Made by a program: the position numbers and the translations under genes
Origin: Lacunisphaera sp.
GTDB lineage: Bacteria > Verrucomicrobiota > Verrucomicrobiia > Opitutales > Opitutaceae
Direction: 5' to 3'
DNA length: 64,000 bases
NCBI GenBank assembly: GCA_009695095.1
Contig: SIBQ01000003.1
Location: 44,667 to 108,666, forward strand
Part shown: in pieces, positions 8,473 through 16,922 of the stretch
Layout: the number at the start of each line of letters is the position of its first letter
How positions within the stretch are numbered: the stretch's first letter is position 1
The notes under the pieces: generated by a model
Seen by the model: only the letters and a program-made list of their open reading frames with translations
Told to the model about the DNA's origin: nothing
Databases searched by the model: none

Positions 8473-9441
8473 ATGCCCCGCATCCTCACCGGCATCACGC
8501 CCTCCGGCACCCTGCACATCGGCAATTATTTCGGCGCGATGCGCCCGGCCATCGAGCTGCAGGCCGGCGGCGATGCCTACTATTTCATCGCCGACTACCA
8601 CTCGATGACGGCGCTGGCCGACGCCGCTGAGCGCCGCGCCTACACCCGGGGCATCGCCCTCGACTGGCTCGCCTGCGGGCTGGACCCGGCCAAGGCCGTC
8701 TTCTGGCGCCAGAGCGACGTGCCCGAGGTCTGCGAACTCACCTGGCTGCTCGGCACGCTCACGCCGATGGGCCTGCTCGAGCGCGCGCACAGCTACAAGG
8801 ACAAGACCGCCAAGGGCCTTGCGCCCAACTTCGGCCTCTTCGCCTATCCCGTGCTCATGGCCGCCGACATCCTGCTCTACGACACCAACGTCGTGCCCGT
8901 GGGCCGGGACCAGAAGCAGCATGTCGAGATGACACGCGACATTGCCATCAAGTTCAACCTCACCTATGGCGAAACGCTCGTCGTGCCCGAGTCCAGGATC
9001 GGCGAGGCCACGGCGGTCGTGCCCGGACTCGACGGCCAGAAGATGAGCAAGAGCTACGGCAACACCATCGACATCTTCGGTGACGAGAAAGCCACGCGCA
9101 AAAAAATCATGAGCCTCGTCATGGACTCGCGCACGCCCGCCGAGCCCAAGCCCGACGCCGAGAAGAACCTCGCCATCCAGCTGCTCAAGCTTGTCGCCCC
9201 CCCCGTGGCTGCGTCCGACTGCGAAAAGCAACTGCGCGCCGGCGGGCTCGGCTACGGCGACCTGAAGCAGGCGTTGTTCGAGCACTACTGGAATTTCTTC
9301 GCGCCCTACCGCGCCAAGCGCGCCGAGCTGGCGGCCAATCCCGGTTACGTGGAGCAGGTGCTGCGCGACGGCGCCGCGCGCGCCCGCGCCGTGGCGGCCA
9401 AGACCATGGACCGGGCCCGCCGGGCGTGCGGTTTGCGTTAA
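8473..9441 (+). CDS. trpS: Tryptophanyl-tRNA synthetase
   Basis: The 322-residue protein charges tRNA-Trp with tryptophan in the cytoplasm. The class I signatures are clear: HIGN at residues 15-18 within TGITPSGTLHIGNYFG, and KMSKS at 190-194. Length is normal for bacterial TrpRS. The ATG at 8473 follows a CTCCTTT leader without a strong Shine-Dalgarno. It follows the beta-helix gene by 45 bases, so both may be co-transcribed. Confidence 0.97.
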   Translation: MPRILTGITPSGTLHIGNYFGAMRPAIELQAGGDAYYFIADYHSMTALADAAERRAYTRGIALDWLACGLDPAKAVFWRQSDVPEVCELTWLLGTLTPMGLLERAHSYKDKTAKGLAPNFGLFAYPVLMAADILLYDTNVVPVGRDQKQHVEMTRDIAIKFNLTYGETLVVPESRIGEATAVVPGLDGQKMSKSYGNTIDIFGDEKATRKKIMSLVMDSRTPAEPKPDAEKNLAIQLLKLVAPPVAASDCEKQLRAGGLGYGDLKQALFEHYWNFFAPYRAKRAELAANPGYVEQVLRDGAARARAVAAKTMDRARRACGLR

Positions 9442-9526
9442 GCCGGGCTCGGTAGTGGATCAGTTTGGTGGAACCTGCACTCCGGGCGGGCGTCCTTGAC
9501 AGCTGCGGCTGGTTGATTGTTTTAAC

Positions 9527-9910
9527 ATGAAAAAAGTGATCATCGCTTTGGTCAGTCTGTGCGCACTGGCGGCCCTTAACGCGGCCTACGATTACGAATT
9601 CAACATGGAGGAGAATGACGCCGCCGGAACGGTGACCGGCAAGGTGGTGGACGTTGTCATTCACAGCTGCCACGGCACACCCTCCGCGGAGAAGCCGGGC
9701 TATTGCAACGGCACGATGCGCGTGGAGTATTTCGCCAGCGCCGCCACCAAGCGAAAGGACATCATCGTCTCCGCCCGCATCGCATTGGAACTCGACGGCA
9801 AGTCACCCGTGACCCTCGATACCCTGCCGGGGAAACGTGTGGTGGTCAAATACGAGGAGCGCGACGGCCTGCGCTACGCCACCTCGGTCGTGGCGACCAC
9901 GCCAAAGTAA
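9527..9910 (+). CDS. Small exported hypothetical protein
   Basis: The 127-residue protein begins [20 protein letters not shown], a typical Sec signal peptide, so the mature part (about 107 residues) should lie in the periplasm. It is predicted to be beta-rich ([38 protein letters not shown]), compatible with a small OB-like or immunoglobulin-like fold. There are two cysteines in the segment [17 protein letters not shown] that could form a disulphide. I do not recognise the family. Confidence 0.7.
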   Translation: MKKVIIALVSLCALAALNAAYDYEFNMEENDAAGTVTGKVVDVVIHSCHGTPSAEKPGYCNGTMRVEYFASAATKRKDIIVSARIALELDGKSPVTLDTLPGKRVVVKYEERDGLRYATSVVATTPK

Positions 9911-9956
9911 ACGTCGCGCGTATTCCGCGGAGCCAGATGCTGGCAAGGTTCTTGCC

Positions 9957-11251
9957 TTGAGCGATCCCCACTCAGACATCGGCCGGAATCGCCAGCGCGC
10001 CATCTACGTCGCCGGGGCCGGCGGACACCGCCCCGCGGTGCCCGTGGCACAGACCGAACTGGAAAAAGCCGCGCAGGCCGCGATGTCACCCGGGGCCTGG
10101 GCCTATGTCGCGGGCGGGGCCGGGCGCGAGTCCACGATGGACGCCAACCGCGCTGCGTTCGACCGATGGAGCATCGTGCCGCGCGTGCTGCGCGATGTCG
10201 AAAAGCGCGACCTGTCCATTGAGTTGTTCGGCCGGAAGCTGCCGTCGCCGCTGCTGCTTTGTCCCATCGGCGTGCTCGAGATGGCGCATCGCGAGGCCGA
10301 CCTCGCCGTCGCCCGGGCCGCGGCGGCGATGGGCGTGCCCTATATCTTTTCCAACCAGGCGTCAGTGCCGATGGAAAACTGCGCGGCCGCGATGGGCGAT
10401 GCGCCGCACTGGTTTCAGCTCTACTGGAGCAAGTCCAACGAACTGGTTGCGAGTTTTGTGAGCCGGGCCGAGGCGTGCGGCTGCTCGGCCATTGTGCTGA
10501 CCCTCGACACGACCATGCTCGGCTGGCGGCCGCGTGACCTCGACCTTGGCTCGCTGCCGTTCATGCAGGGGCAGGGTATCGCCCAATACACCAGCGACCC
10601 GGTCTTCCGCAAGCAGCTGGCCCAAACGCTCGACGCGGGTGCTGCGGCCAAACCGCTGCTCAATCTGCAGAGCATCGCCACGGCACTGACGCAGAAGGCA
10701 AATTTTCCCGGCGGGCTGCTGAAGAATCTCGCCTCGGGGATCCCCGTGCGGCGGTGCAGCGGTTTGCCGCGACCTACTCGCGGCCTTCGTTACAGTGGGA
10801 TGATCTCAAGTTTTTGCGGCAGCACACGAAGCTGCCGGTCCTGCTCAAGGGCGTGCTGCATCCCGACGATGCGAAGAAAGCCGTGGAACTCGGCATCGAC
10901 GGGCTGGTCGTGTCGAATCACGGCGGACGGCAGATCGACGGCGAGATCGGCTCACTCGACGCCTTGCCTGCGGTGGCCGGCGCCGTGAAAAGCAAAATCC
11001 CGGTACTCTTCGACAGCGGCGTGCGCGGCGGGACGGACGTGTTCAAGGCGCTTGCACTCGGCGCGACGGCGGTGTGCCTCGGCCGGCCTTACGTTTATGG
11101 TCTAGCAATCGCGGGCCAGCGCGGCATCGAGGAGGTCATCGGCAACGTGCTCGCCGAGTTTGACCTCACGCTCGGGCTGGCGGGTTGCACGATTGTGAGG
11201 GAGGTGACGAAGGATTCTCTCGTCAAATTGCAGGCTCCTACAAAAGGCTAG
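9957..11251 (+). pseudogene. FMN-dependent alpha-hydroxy-acid oxidase (lactate 2-monooxygenase-like), frameshifted
   Basis: The two halves of one enzyme lie in different frames. The first runs from TTG 9957 ([18 protein letters not shown]) through [14 protein letters not shown] and the FMN-site strand [13 protein letters not shown]. The second carries [14 protein letters not shown], the catalytic SNHGGRQ and the FMN-phosphate loop FDSGVRGGTD. They join if one G is added to the run at 10736-10739, giving [11 protein letters not shown] across the joint. All active-site motifs are intact, so this is either a recent frameshift or a one-base sequence error. A working copy would oxidise an L-2-hydroxy acid such as lactate. 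Confidence 0.8.
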
Positions 11252-11304
11252 ATCTTAGATCGCCGGCAGGCTAACCGCGGCGCGAAAGGGATAACGCGCC
11301 CGCC

Positions 11305-11964
11305 TCAGATCACCGCGTAGACCGGCCGCGGCAGCGCGGCAATGCGATCCATGATGCGCTGGGCGGCGGTTTCGTAGCGCGCCTTGCCGGCCGCGGGATC
11401 GTCGTAATCACTGGCGGGGATGGACCGGCCGAAGACAATCGTCACGGGTGTGCCGAAGCGGGGCAGGGCCGTGCCCTTGCCGAAGGCCGCAAAGGAATCG
11501 TAGACCCGGCAGGGCACCACCGGCACGCCGGTCTTGCAGGCCATCAGCCCGACGCCGGCCTTGGGCTTTTGCAGGTGGCCGTCCATCGAGCGCGTGCCCT
11601 CGGGAAAGAGGATGACCGCTCGATTTTCCTTCAAGGCCAGCAGCACGCGCTTGATGGCACCGACATCCCCGCTGTCGCGTTCGACGGGGATGACCTCCAC
11701 CTGGTTGAGCCACCAGGCGTTGAAGCGGCTGTCCCAGAGGCTCCGGCGCGCGAAGAAACGCAACTGCCGCGGCACCTGGCAGCCGACGAAAAAAGAATCG
11801 AGGTGGCTGGCATGGTTGGAGGCGATAAGGAAGGGGCCTTCGCGGGGGAAATTCTCGGTGCCCACGACGTCACCGCGAAACCACATGCCAAAGACATTCG
11901 CCGCCAGATAATCAAAGAAGCCGTAGAACGGCGTCATCTGCAGGTGGTCGGGGCGGTTTGTCAT
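11305..11964 (-). CDS. plsC: 1-acyl-sn-glycerol-3-phosphate acyltransferase
   Basis: The 219-residue protein makes phosphatidic acid from lysophosphatidic acid at the inner membrane. The HX4D motif is NHASHLD (His51, Asp56) and the substrate-binding motif is FPEGTRS (120-126). It is the last gene of a minus-strand operon; its ATG overlaps the stop of the upstream cmk gene by 4 bases (ATGA), which suggests translational coupling. Confidence 0.92.
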   Translation of the reverse strand: MTNRPDHLQMTPFYGFFDYLAANVFGMWFRGDVVGTENFPREGPFLIASNHASHLDSFFVGCQVPRQLRFFARRSLWDSRFNAWWLNQVEVIPVERDSGDVGAIKRVLLALKENRAVILFPEGTRSMDGHLQKPKAGVGLMACKTGVPVVPCRVYDSFAAFGKGTALPRFGTPVTIVFGRSIPASDYDDPAAGKARYETAAQRIMDRIAALPRPVYAVI

Positions 11965-12632
11965 GACCCGGCGAATTTGGGCGCGATGCTCGCCGCCATT
12001 TTCTCCACCACCTGGCCAAGCGTGAGGTGGGTCGAGTCGATTTCGATGGCGCCGGCCGGGGAGGTCAGGGGCGATGCCTTGCGCGAGGAGTCGAGCCGGT
12101 CGCGCTCGGCGATGGAATCCTGCTGGCCCTCCTTCGCGCGGCGCTTGGCGCGCTCGGCGGGGTCGGCGTTCATAAAAAAACGGAAGTCTGCCTGGGGAAA
12201 AATCACGGAGCCGATGTCGCGGCCCTCCATCACCAGCCCGCGGAAGCCGTGCTGCTGCGCCACGGCCATCTGGCCGCGCTGGTAACTGAGCAGCGTGTGC
12301 CGCACCTCGGGGATGGCAGCGTAGTGCGACACGTGGTCGTTGACGTTATGCCCGCGGATATCGCTGGCGGCCGGCTGGCCGCTAATCAACATCTGCGCCG
12401 AGCGGCCGTTCAGCCGGGTGGTGAACTTGAGCTCGGCCAGCGCCTGAAGCAGCGACGGCAGGTCCGTGTGCGCCACGCCACGGCGCAACAGTTCATAGGT
12501 GATGTGCCGGTAAAAAGAACCCGTGTCCACATGCAGCAGGTTAAACCGTTCGGCGAGGATCTTGGACGACGACGACTTGCCGGAGGCGGCGCCGCCGTCG
12601 ATGGCCACGATGATAAAGGACGGGGTCGCCAT
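11961..12632 (-). CDS. cmk: Cytidylate kinase
   Basis: The 223-residue protein phosphorylates CMP/dCMP. The P-loop is GGAASGKSSS near the N-terminus; later segments GRDIGSVIFPQADFRFFM and ERAKRRAKE are typical CMP-kinase substrate-binding and lid regions. It lies 6 bases after aroA and overlaps plsC by 4 bases. The aroA-cmk order is common in bacteria, so this assignment is firm. Confidence 0.94.
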   Translation of the reverse strand: MATPSFIIVAIDGGAASGKSSSSKILAERFNLLHVDTGSFYRHITYELLRRGVAHTDLPSLLQALAELKFTTRLNGRSAQMLISGQPAASDIRGHNVNDHVSHYAAIPEVRHTLLSYQRGQMAVAQQHGFRGLVMEGRDIGSVIFPQADFRFFMNADPAERAKRRAKEGQQDSIAERDRLDSSRKASPLTSPAGAIEIDSTHLTLGQVVEKMAASIAPKFAGS

Positions 12633-12638
12633 GCGGTC

Positions 12639-13892
12639 TTAGTGGGATTCTGTGCGGAGGCGGGCCAGCAAGTCAAAGAATGCCGGGAAGGTTTTGGCGC
12701 AGCAAGCCGGGTCTCTGATCGTGAGCCAGGGCCGGCCGTTCTTCCGCAAATCGTGGCAGCCGAGAATGCCGAAGCTCATGGCGAAACGATGGTCATGATA
12801 CGTCTCGATTTCGACGTCGGGGGTGAGAGGTCGCGGGTGAATCTCCAGCGAGTCCTTCGTCTCGATGACCTGCTGTCCGAGCTTTTTCAGTTCCCGGGCT
12901 GCACCGGACACGCGATCTGTCTCCTGCAGGCGGGTGTGGGCGATGCCAGTGATTCTCGTCGGTCCGTCGAGCAGCGGCGCGAGGGCGGCGAGGGTGAGGA
13001 AGGTGTCGGAGAAATCGTTGAAGTCACCTGTCACCCCGCTGAACTCCGGACCCGGGGCGACCGTCGCGCCGGCCACGCTGAGATATTTTCGTGCCGCCAG
13101 GAAACGGAGGAATTCCGCATCACCCTGCAGCGCGCCAGCGGCAAGATTCAGGCCGGCCAGCTCGAGTTTTCCACCCGTGACCGCGGCCAGTGCAGCGAAA
13201 TAACTGGCTGCCGTCGCGTCGCCCTCAATCGCATACTCGGTCAGGAGCGAGGAGAACTGCCGCACCATTTGCTCGGTCATCCCGACGAACGGGTGCGATA
13301 CGGTTTCGCCCTTGAGCTTCACCATGAGCGGCGTCCGCGCATGGGGCGCGACCAACAGCAGGGCCGAGAGGAGCTGGCTGCTAGCGGAGGCATCGAGCTC
13401 AATTTTGCCACCGGACAAACCTGCGGTCTTGAGGGTGAAGGGGAAATTTTTTGCCGAAGCCCTGGCGCCTTGCGTGGCGAGGGCGTCGAGCAGCGCCCCG
13501 ATGGGCCGGCGGCGCATGGCTTCGTCGCCGTCGAAATGGTAGAAACCATCGGGCCGCAAGCAGACGAAGGCGGTGAGGAAGCGCGCGGCCGTCCCGGCGT
13601 TGCCGACGTCGAGCCGTGCTTCGCGCGCCGGGATTTCTCCGCCCCGCCCCGTGACCGTTATCGTCAGGGTTGCTTCGTCAGTCAGTACCGCGAAGCCGAG
13701 CGTGCGGAGCGCTGCGACCATGATTTGCGTGTCGCGGCTGAAAAGGGCATTGCGCAGGGTGACGGCCGACCGGCCCAGTGCGGCGAGGATGAGCGCGCGG
13801 TTTGTGATGCTCTTGGAGCCGGGCAGGGTGATGCGACCGCGCACCGACCGGGTGAACGGCGCGATGGAAAGTTTGTCGGGCAACGTGCTCAC
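12639..13892 (-). CDS. aroA: 3-phosphoshikimate 1-carboxyvinyltransferase (EPSP synthase)
   Basis: The 417-residue enzyme joins PEP to shikimate-3-phosphate in aromatic amino acid synthesis. Motifs: GSKSITNRAL near residue 25, GNAGTAARF, RRRPIGALLDAL, LQETDRVSG and YHDHRFAMSF, matching the two-domain inside-out barrel. The start is GTG (13892), which overlaps the TGA of tyrA upstream as GTGA. Its position between tyrA and cmk supports the name. Confidence 0.96.
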   Translation of the reverse strand: MSTLPDKLSIAPFTRSVRGRITLPGSKSITNRALILAALGRSAVTLRNALFSRDTQIMVAALRTLGFAVLTDEATLTITVTGRGGEIPAREARLDVGNAGTAARFLTAFVCLRPDGFYHFDGDEAMRRRPIGALLDALATQGARASAKNFPFTLKTAGLSGGKIELDASASSQLLSALLLVAPHARTPLMVKLKGETVSHPFVGMTEQMVRQFSSLLTEYAIEGDATAASYFAALAAVTGGKLELAGLNLAAGALQGDAEFLRFLAARKYLSVAGATVAPGPEFSGVTGDFNDFSDTFLTLAALAPLLDGPTRITGIAHTRLQETDRVSGAARELKKLGQQVIETKDSLEIHPRPLTPDVEIETYHDHRFAMSFGILGCHDLRKNGRPWLTIRDPACCAKTFPAFFDLLARLRTESH

Positions 13893-14743
13893 GGGATCGG
13901 GCGGAACTGGTCGCGGTAGCCTTTGCCGCGCTCGAGGATGGCCTGCACCTCAAACCAGTCGCGGTTGGCGAGGGCGCGCTCCAGTCCGTGCAACTCGTCC
14001 TGATAACTGCGCACGGCGCGGAGAATCTCGTCGCGGTTCTGCTCGATAATGGTCTTCCAGAGCTTGGGGTCGCTGCCGGCGATGCGCGTGGTGTCACGCA
14101 GGCCGCCGCCGGCGTAGTTGCGCCAGCCGGCCGTGCGGCGGTTCAGGCAGGCACAGAGCGTGGAGGCGAGCACCTGCGGCAGGTGGCTGATGTGCGCAAC
14201 GATTTCGTCGTGAGCGTCAGGATCGATCGTGGCGACATCGGCCTCGAGCGCGGTCCAGAACGCCGCCACGCGTCTGGCCGCTGGCGCGTCGTTCTCCGGC
14301 AACGGCGTGACAAAGACGGTGCGCCCCTTGAACAAATCCGCGCGGCTGTGTTCCCAGCCCGTTTTTTCCGAGCCGGCCATGGGGTGCGAGCCGACGAAGT
14401 GGGCATGACCGCCGAGGGCTTTGTGGCTCAAGCGGCAAATCTCGCCCTTCACACTGCCGACATCGGTGACGATGGTGCCGGCGGCGAGGGCCGGGGTGAT
14501 TTGCTGCACGAGCGGCACAATCTGGTCGACCGGTGCGCAGATCACCACGAGCGGCGCCTCGCGCACGGCGTCGGCCGGGGTGTCCGCCACGCGGTCGCAC
14601 CAGGGCTGGTCCCTGAGCAGCAACCGTACCTCGGGCCGGCGGGCCCAGAGCGTGATGCGTCGGGCCGCGCCGTAATGCCGCGCGGCTTGCGCGACGGAGG
14701 CGCCAAGCAGGCCGGGGGCGAGAATGGCGGTCTGGTCAAACAT
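13889..14743 (-). CDS. tyrA: Prephenate/arogenate dehydrogenase
   Basis: The 284-residue protein carries out the oxidative decarboxylation leading to tyrosine. An N-terminal Rossmann fold (LAPGLLGASVAQA) is followed by TDVGSVKG, FVGSHPMAGSEKTGW with the expected His and Glu, and HISHLPQVLAS. There is no chorismate mutase or ACT domain, so this is the short monofunctional type. ATG at 14743 is chosen because it leads directly into the dinucleotide-binding strand. It appears to be the first gene of the tyrA-aroA-cmk-plsC operon. Confidence 0.9.
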   Translation of the reverse strand: MFDQTAILAPGLLGASVAQAARHYGAARRITLWARRPEVRLLLRDQPWCDRVADTPADAVREAPLVVICAPVDQIVPLVQQITPALAAGTIVTDVGSVKGEICRLSHKALGGHAHFVGSHPMAGSEKTGWEHSRADLFKGRTVFVTPLPENDAPAARRVAAFWTALEADVATIDPDAHDEIVAHISHLPQVLASTLCACLNRRTAGWRNYAGGGLRDTTRIAGSDPKLWKTIIEQNRDEILRAVRSYQDELHGLERALANRDWFEVQAILERGKGYRDQFRPIP

Positions 14744-14967
14744 GTTTAAGACGAAAAGCATCCCGTCACGGATTGTCGAGCCAGAGACATGCCCGCTGGC
14801 GGGGGGAGCAGGCAAACACGCTGCCTATTGGCAGCGGGCCGGGTTGGCTGAACCTCGCACATGAATTATGGCAAAGTACCGGAGCTACCCGATGAGCCAC
14901 TGAATCCGAGGCGCAACCACCGGGCCGTCAGGCTGAGCATGGCGGCGTCGAAGGGCATAGACTGTTG

Positions 14968-15381
14968 CTACCACATACCGAGCTTCTTCAGCCGGGCGAA
15001 CTCGGCGGGTTTGAGTGGCATGACAGAAAGCCGGCTCTGCCGCACCAGGGCGATGACCTGGAGCGCCACTTCGGCCTTGATCCGGGCCAGCGTCACGGGC
15101 CGGGCCAGCGGCGCCACGGGGGCGAGTTCCACCGCCACCCAGCCAGGTTCGCTCGCGGTGGGGTCGGGGTAGGCCGCCCTGGTCACGCGGGCGAGACCGA
15201 CCACGCTCTTGGACTCGCCGCTGTGGTAGTAGAACACCTCGTCGCCGGCCCGCATGGCCTTGAGGTGCAGGCGGGCGGCGTAATTGCGGACGCCGGTCCA
15301 GGCGGTGCAGCCGTCGCGGACGAAATCGTCCCAAGAGTAGTCCTCGGGTTCCTGTTTCACGAGCCAGTATTGCGTTGTCAT
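14968..15381 (-). CDS. EVE-domain protein (thymocyte nuclear protein 1-like)
   Basis: The 137-residue protein is a single EVE domain: it starts MTTQYWLVKQEPEDYSWDDF and continues with TGVRNYAARLHLKAM, GDEVFYYHSGESKSVVGLA and a closing LPLKPAEFARL-type end. EVE domains are PUA-like folds that recognise modified bases in DNA or RNA. The gene stands alone, 224 bases upstream of tyrA; no partner nuclease or methylase is adjacent. The biological target is unknown. Confidence 0.88.
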   Translation of the reverse strand: MTTQYWLVKQEPEDYSWDDFVRDGCTAWTGVRNYAARLHLKAMRAGDEVFYYHSGESKSVVGLARVTRAAYPDPTASEPGWVAVELAPVAPLARPVTLARIKAEVALQVIALVRQSRLSVMPLKPAEFARLKKLGMW

Positions 15382-15409
15382 CGGGTGGGGTGCTTGGTCG
15401 GATGCAGGG

Positions 15410-15541
15410 ATGGAACAGCCGGATCCAGAGCTAGAGAAAAAAGCCCACCGGGCACAAATGATTCTTTACGGAGTCATGATTCTTTTCCTCCTCCTGCCCT
15501 TTTTCTTGCTGTGGCTTAAAAACAAGGGTGTATTCAACTGA
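15410..15541 (+). CDS. Small single-pass membrane protein (43 residues)
   Basis: ATG at 15410, preceded by GCAGGG, opens a 43-codon frame to TGA at 15539-15541. It begins MEQPDPELEKKAHRAQ, a charged helix, then a continuous hydrophobic stretch (about residues 17-36, MILYGVMILFLLLPFF) and a short basic tail KNKGVFN. It ends 15 bases before the PIN/TRAM membrane protein, so the two are probably co-transcribed. Composition strongly suggests a real membrane peptide; function is unknown. Confidence 0.5.
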   Translation: MEQPDPELEKKAHRAQMILYGVMILFLLLPFFLLWLKNKGVFN

Positions 15542-15556
15542 ACTGACGCCCCACGC

Positions 15557-16573
15557 ATGAACAAAACGCTGACTGTCATCCGGGTTTTCTTTATCGTGCT
15601 TTGCGCCATCGGGAGCTGGCTGGTTTGCTACACCATTGAGGAATGGGACCACCGCCGTGGGCTGGCCGTCGTCATTGGCCTCATGATCGGCACGCTGGTC
15701 GTGCTGGTTGACCTGATGCTGAAGGGCTTTTCATTGCGCGGGCTGACTGCCCTGACCTTCGGGCTGGGCGTGGGGGCCTTGATCTTCTGGCTGATCTCCA
15801 ATTCGCCCCTGCTCAACAAGGGCGACCCGCAGACGATCTATCTCGTGCAGATGGGACTGTTTGTCATCTGCACCTACCTCGGCACCGTCATCGCCCTGCG
15901 CGGCAAGGACGACTTTAATCTGGTCATCCCCTACGTGCGGTTCGTCCCGCACGAGGTGGACGTGCCGCTGGTGGTCGTCGACACCAGCGCGCTGATCGAC
16001 GGCCGCATCGCCAAGGTGTGCCAGACGCAGTTTCTCGGCGCTGCGCTCATCATCCCCAGTTTTGTGCTGACCGAGCTGCAGCACATTGCTGACTCGGCCG
16101 AGTCCGTGAAGCAGGCCCGCGGCCGACGCGGCCTGCAAGTGCTCAACGAGCTGCGGGCCATCAAGCACATCGACATCCGCATCCACCAGAGCGAGGTCGC
16201 CCACCGGCAGGACATCGAAGCCAAACTAGTCTTTCTTGCGCAATCCATGCGGGCCAAGCTGCTCACCACCGACACCAACCTGGCCACCATGGCCAAGTTC
16301 CAGGGTGTGCCGTGGCTCAATCTGCGCGCGCTGGAGGACGCCCTCCGCCCGGAGATAGTCATCGGCGAGAGCATCGCCGTCGACCTGGTGAAGATCGGCA
16401 AAGAGGACGGCCAGGCCCTCGGCTATCTCAACGACGGCTCGATGGTCGTGGTGAACAACGCCCGGGCGCTGGTCGGCAAGCGCGTGACGGCCGAGATAAT
16501 CGGCGTGCTGCCCAGTGGCGGCGGCAAGATGATCTTCGCCAACCTCCTCGGCGAGGTCGAGGCCGCCTCCTGA
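15557..16573 (+). CDS. PIN/TRAM domain integral membrane protein (YacL-like)
   Basis: The 338-residue protein has four predicted membrane helices in the first 120 residues, then a PIN nuclease domain starting VVVDTSALIDGRIA with conserved acidic residues (TELQHIAD, LTTDTNLA), and a C-terminal TRAM domain (GYLNDGSMVVVNNAR, AEIIGVLPSGGGKMIF). The same order occurs in Bacillus YacL. It is probably a membrane-anchored RNase; a TRAM domain normally binds RNA. It follows a 43-residue membrane peptide gene. Confidence 0.9.
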   Translation: MNKTLTVIRVFFIVLCAIGSWLVCYTIEEWDHRRGLAVVIGLMIGTLVVLVDLMLKGFSLRGLTALTFGLGVGALIFWLISNSPLLNKGDPQTIYLVQMGLFVICTYLGTVIALRGKDDFNLVIPYVRFVPHEVDVPLVVVDTSALIDGRIAKVCQTQFLGAALIIPSFVLTELQHIADSAESVKQARGRRGLQVLNELRAIKHIDIRIHQSEVAHRQDIEAKLVFLAQSMRAKLLTTDTNLATMAKFQGVPWLNLRALEDALRPEIVIGESIAVDLVKIGKEDGQALGYLNDGSMVVVNNARALVGKRVTAEIIGVLPSGGGKMIFANLLGEVEAAS

Positions 16574-16636
16574 AGCCGGGTGGCCGGACCGTCCGTAGAT
16601 CGCGGCGCGCCCGGCCGCACAGGGAGCCGGTCCGGC

Positions 16637-16804
16637 ATGACGGAAATGGGGTCGGAGAAGTCGCTCGGCGGCCCATGGCCGCTGCTGGAGGCCATTAATG
16701 CCTTCAACGAGGCCGAGCTAACCAAGGAGACATTCAAGGAGCAGGCGCGGCTTAGTCACGTATTCAAAGTTGACCCGGTCACCATCGAGCTGATCAACCC
16801 CTAG
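16637..16804 (+). CDS. Possible small protein (55 residues), unrecognised
   Basis: An ATG at 16637 opens a 55-codon frame ending at TAG. The sequence is soluble and helix-prone in its middle (LLEAINAFNEAELTKETFKE) and ends HVFKVDPVTIELINP. The composition is more protein-like than the surrounding shadow frames, but there is no clear ribosome binding site and no family match. It could be a real small gene after the PIN/TRAM gene or the residue of a longer one. Confidence 0.25.
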   Translation: MTEMGSEKSLGGPWPLLEAINAFNEAELTKETFKEQARLSHVFKVDPVTIELINP

Positions 16805-16818
16805 GTTTTGGTTCGAAC

Positions 16819-16896
16819 TGTAGGAGCTTGTTTACTGGCGATACAGGATGTTGTCCCTCGGTGCGGGCCCTGATCGCCTGTAAACAGGCTCCTGCA
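16819..16896. repeat. REP-like inverted repeat
   Basis: Two 24-base arms (16819-16842 and 16873-16896) are inverted copies with three mismatches; each has the form TGTAGGAGC-GTTTAC-GGCGAT. The 30-base middle is unrelated. It lies between the convergent ends of the 16637 frame and the nuclease-helicase gene, and belongs to the class of short palindromic elements also seen near 41.5 and 42.6 kb. Confidence 0.7.
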
Positions 16897-16922
16897 GTAG
16901 AAACGAATTTTTTGACAGGGCG

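Noticed and set aside
7780..9285. Minus-strand frame of 501 codons
   Set aside because: It is antisense to the beta-helix gene and trpS.
12027..13919. Plus-strand frame of 630 codons
   Set aside because: It lies opposite cmk and aroA, which carry all family motifs; no domain is visible in it.
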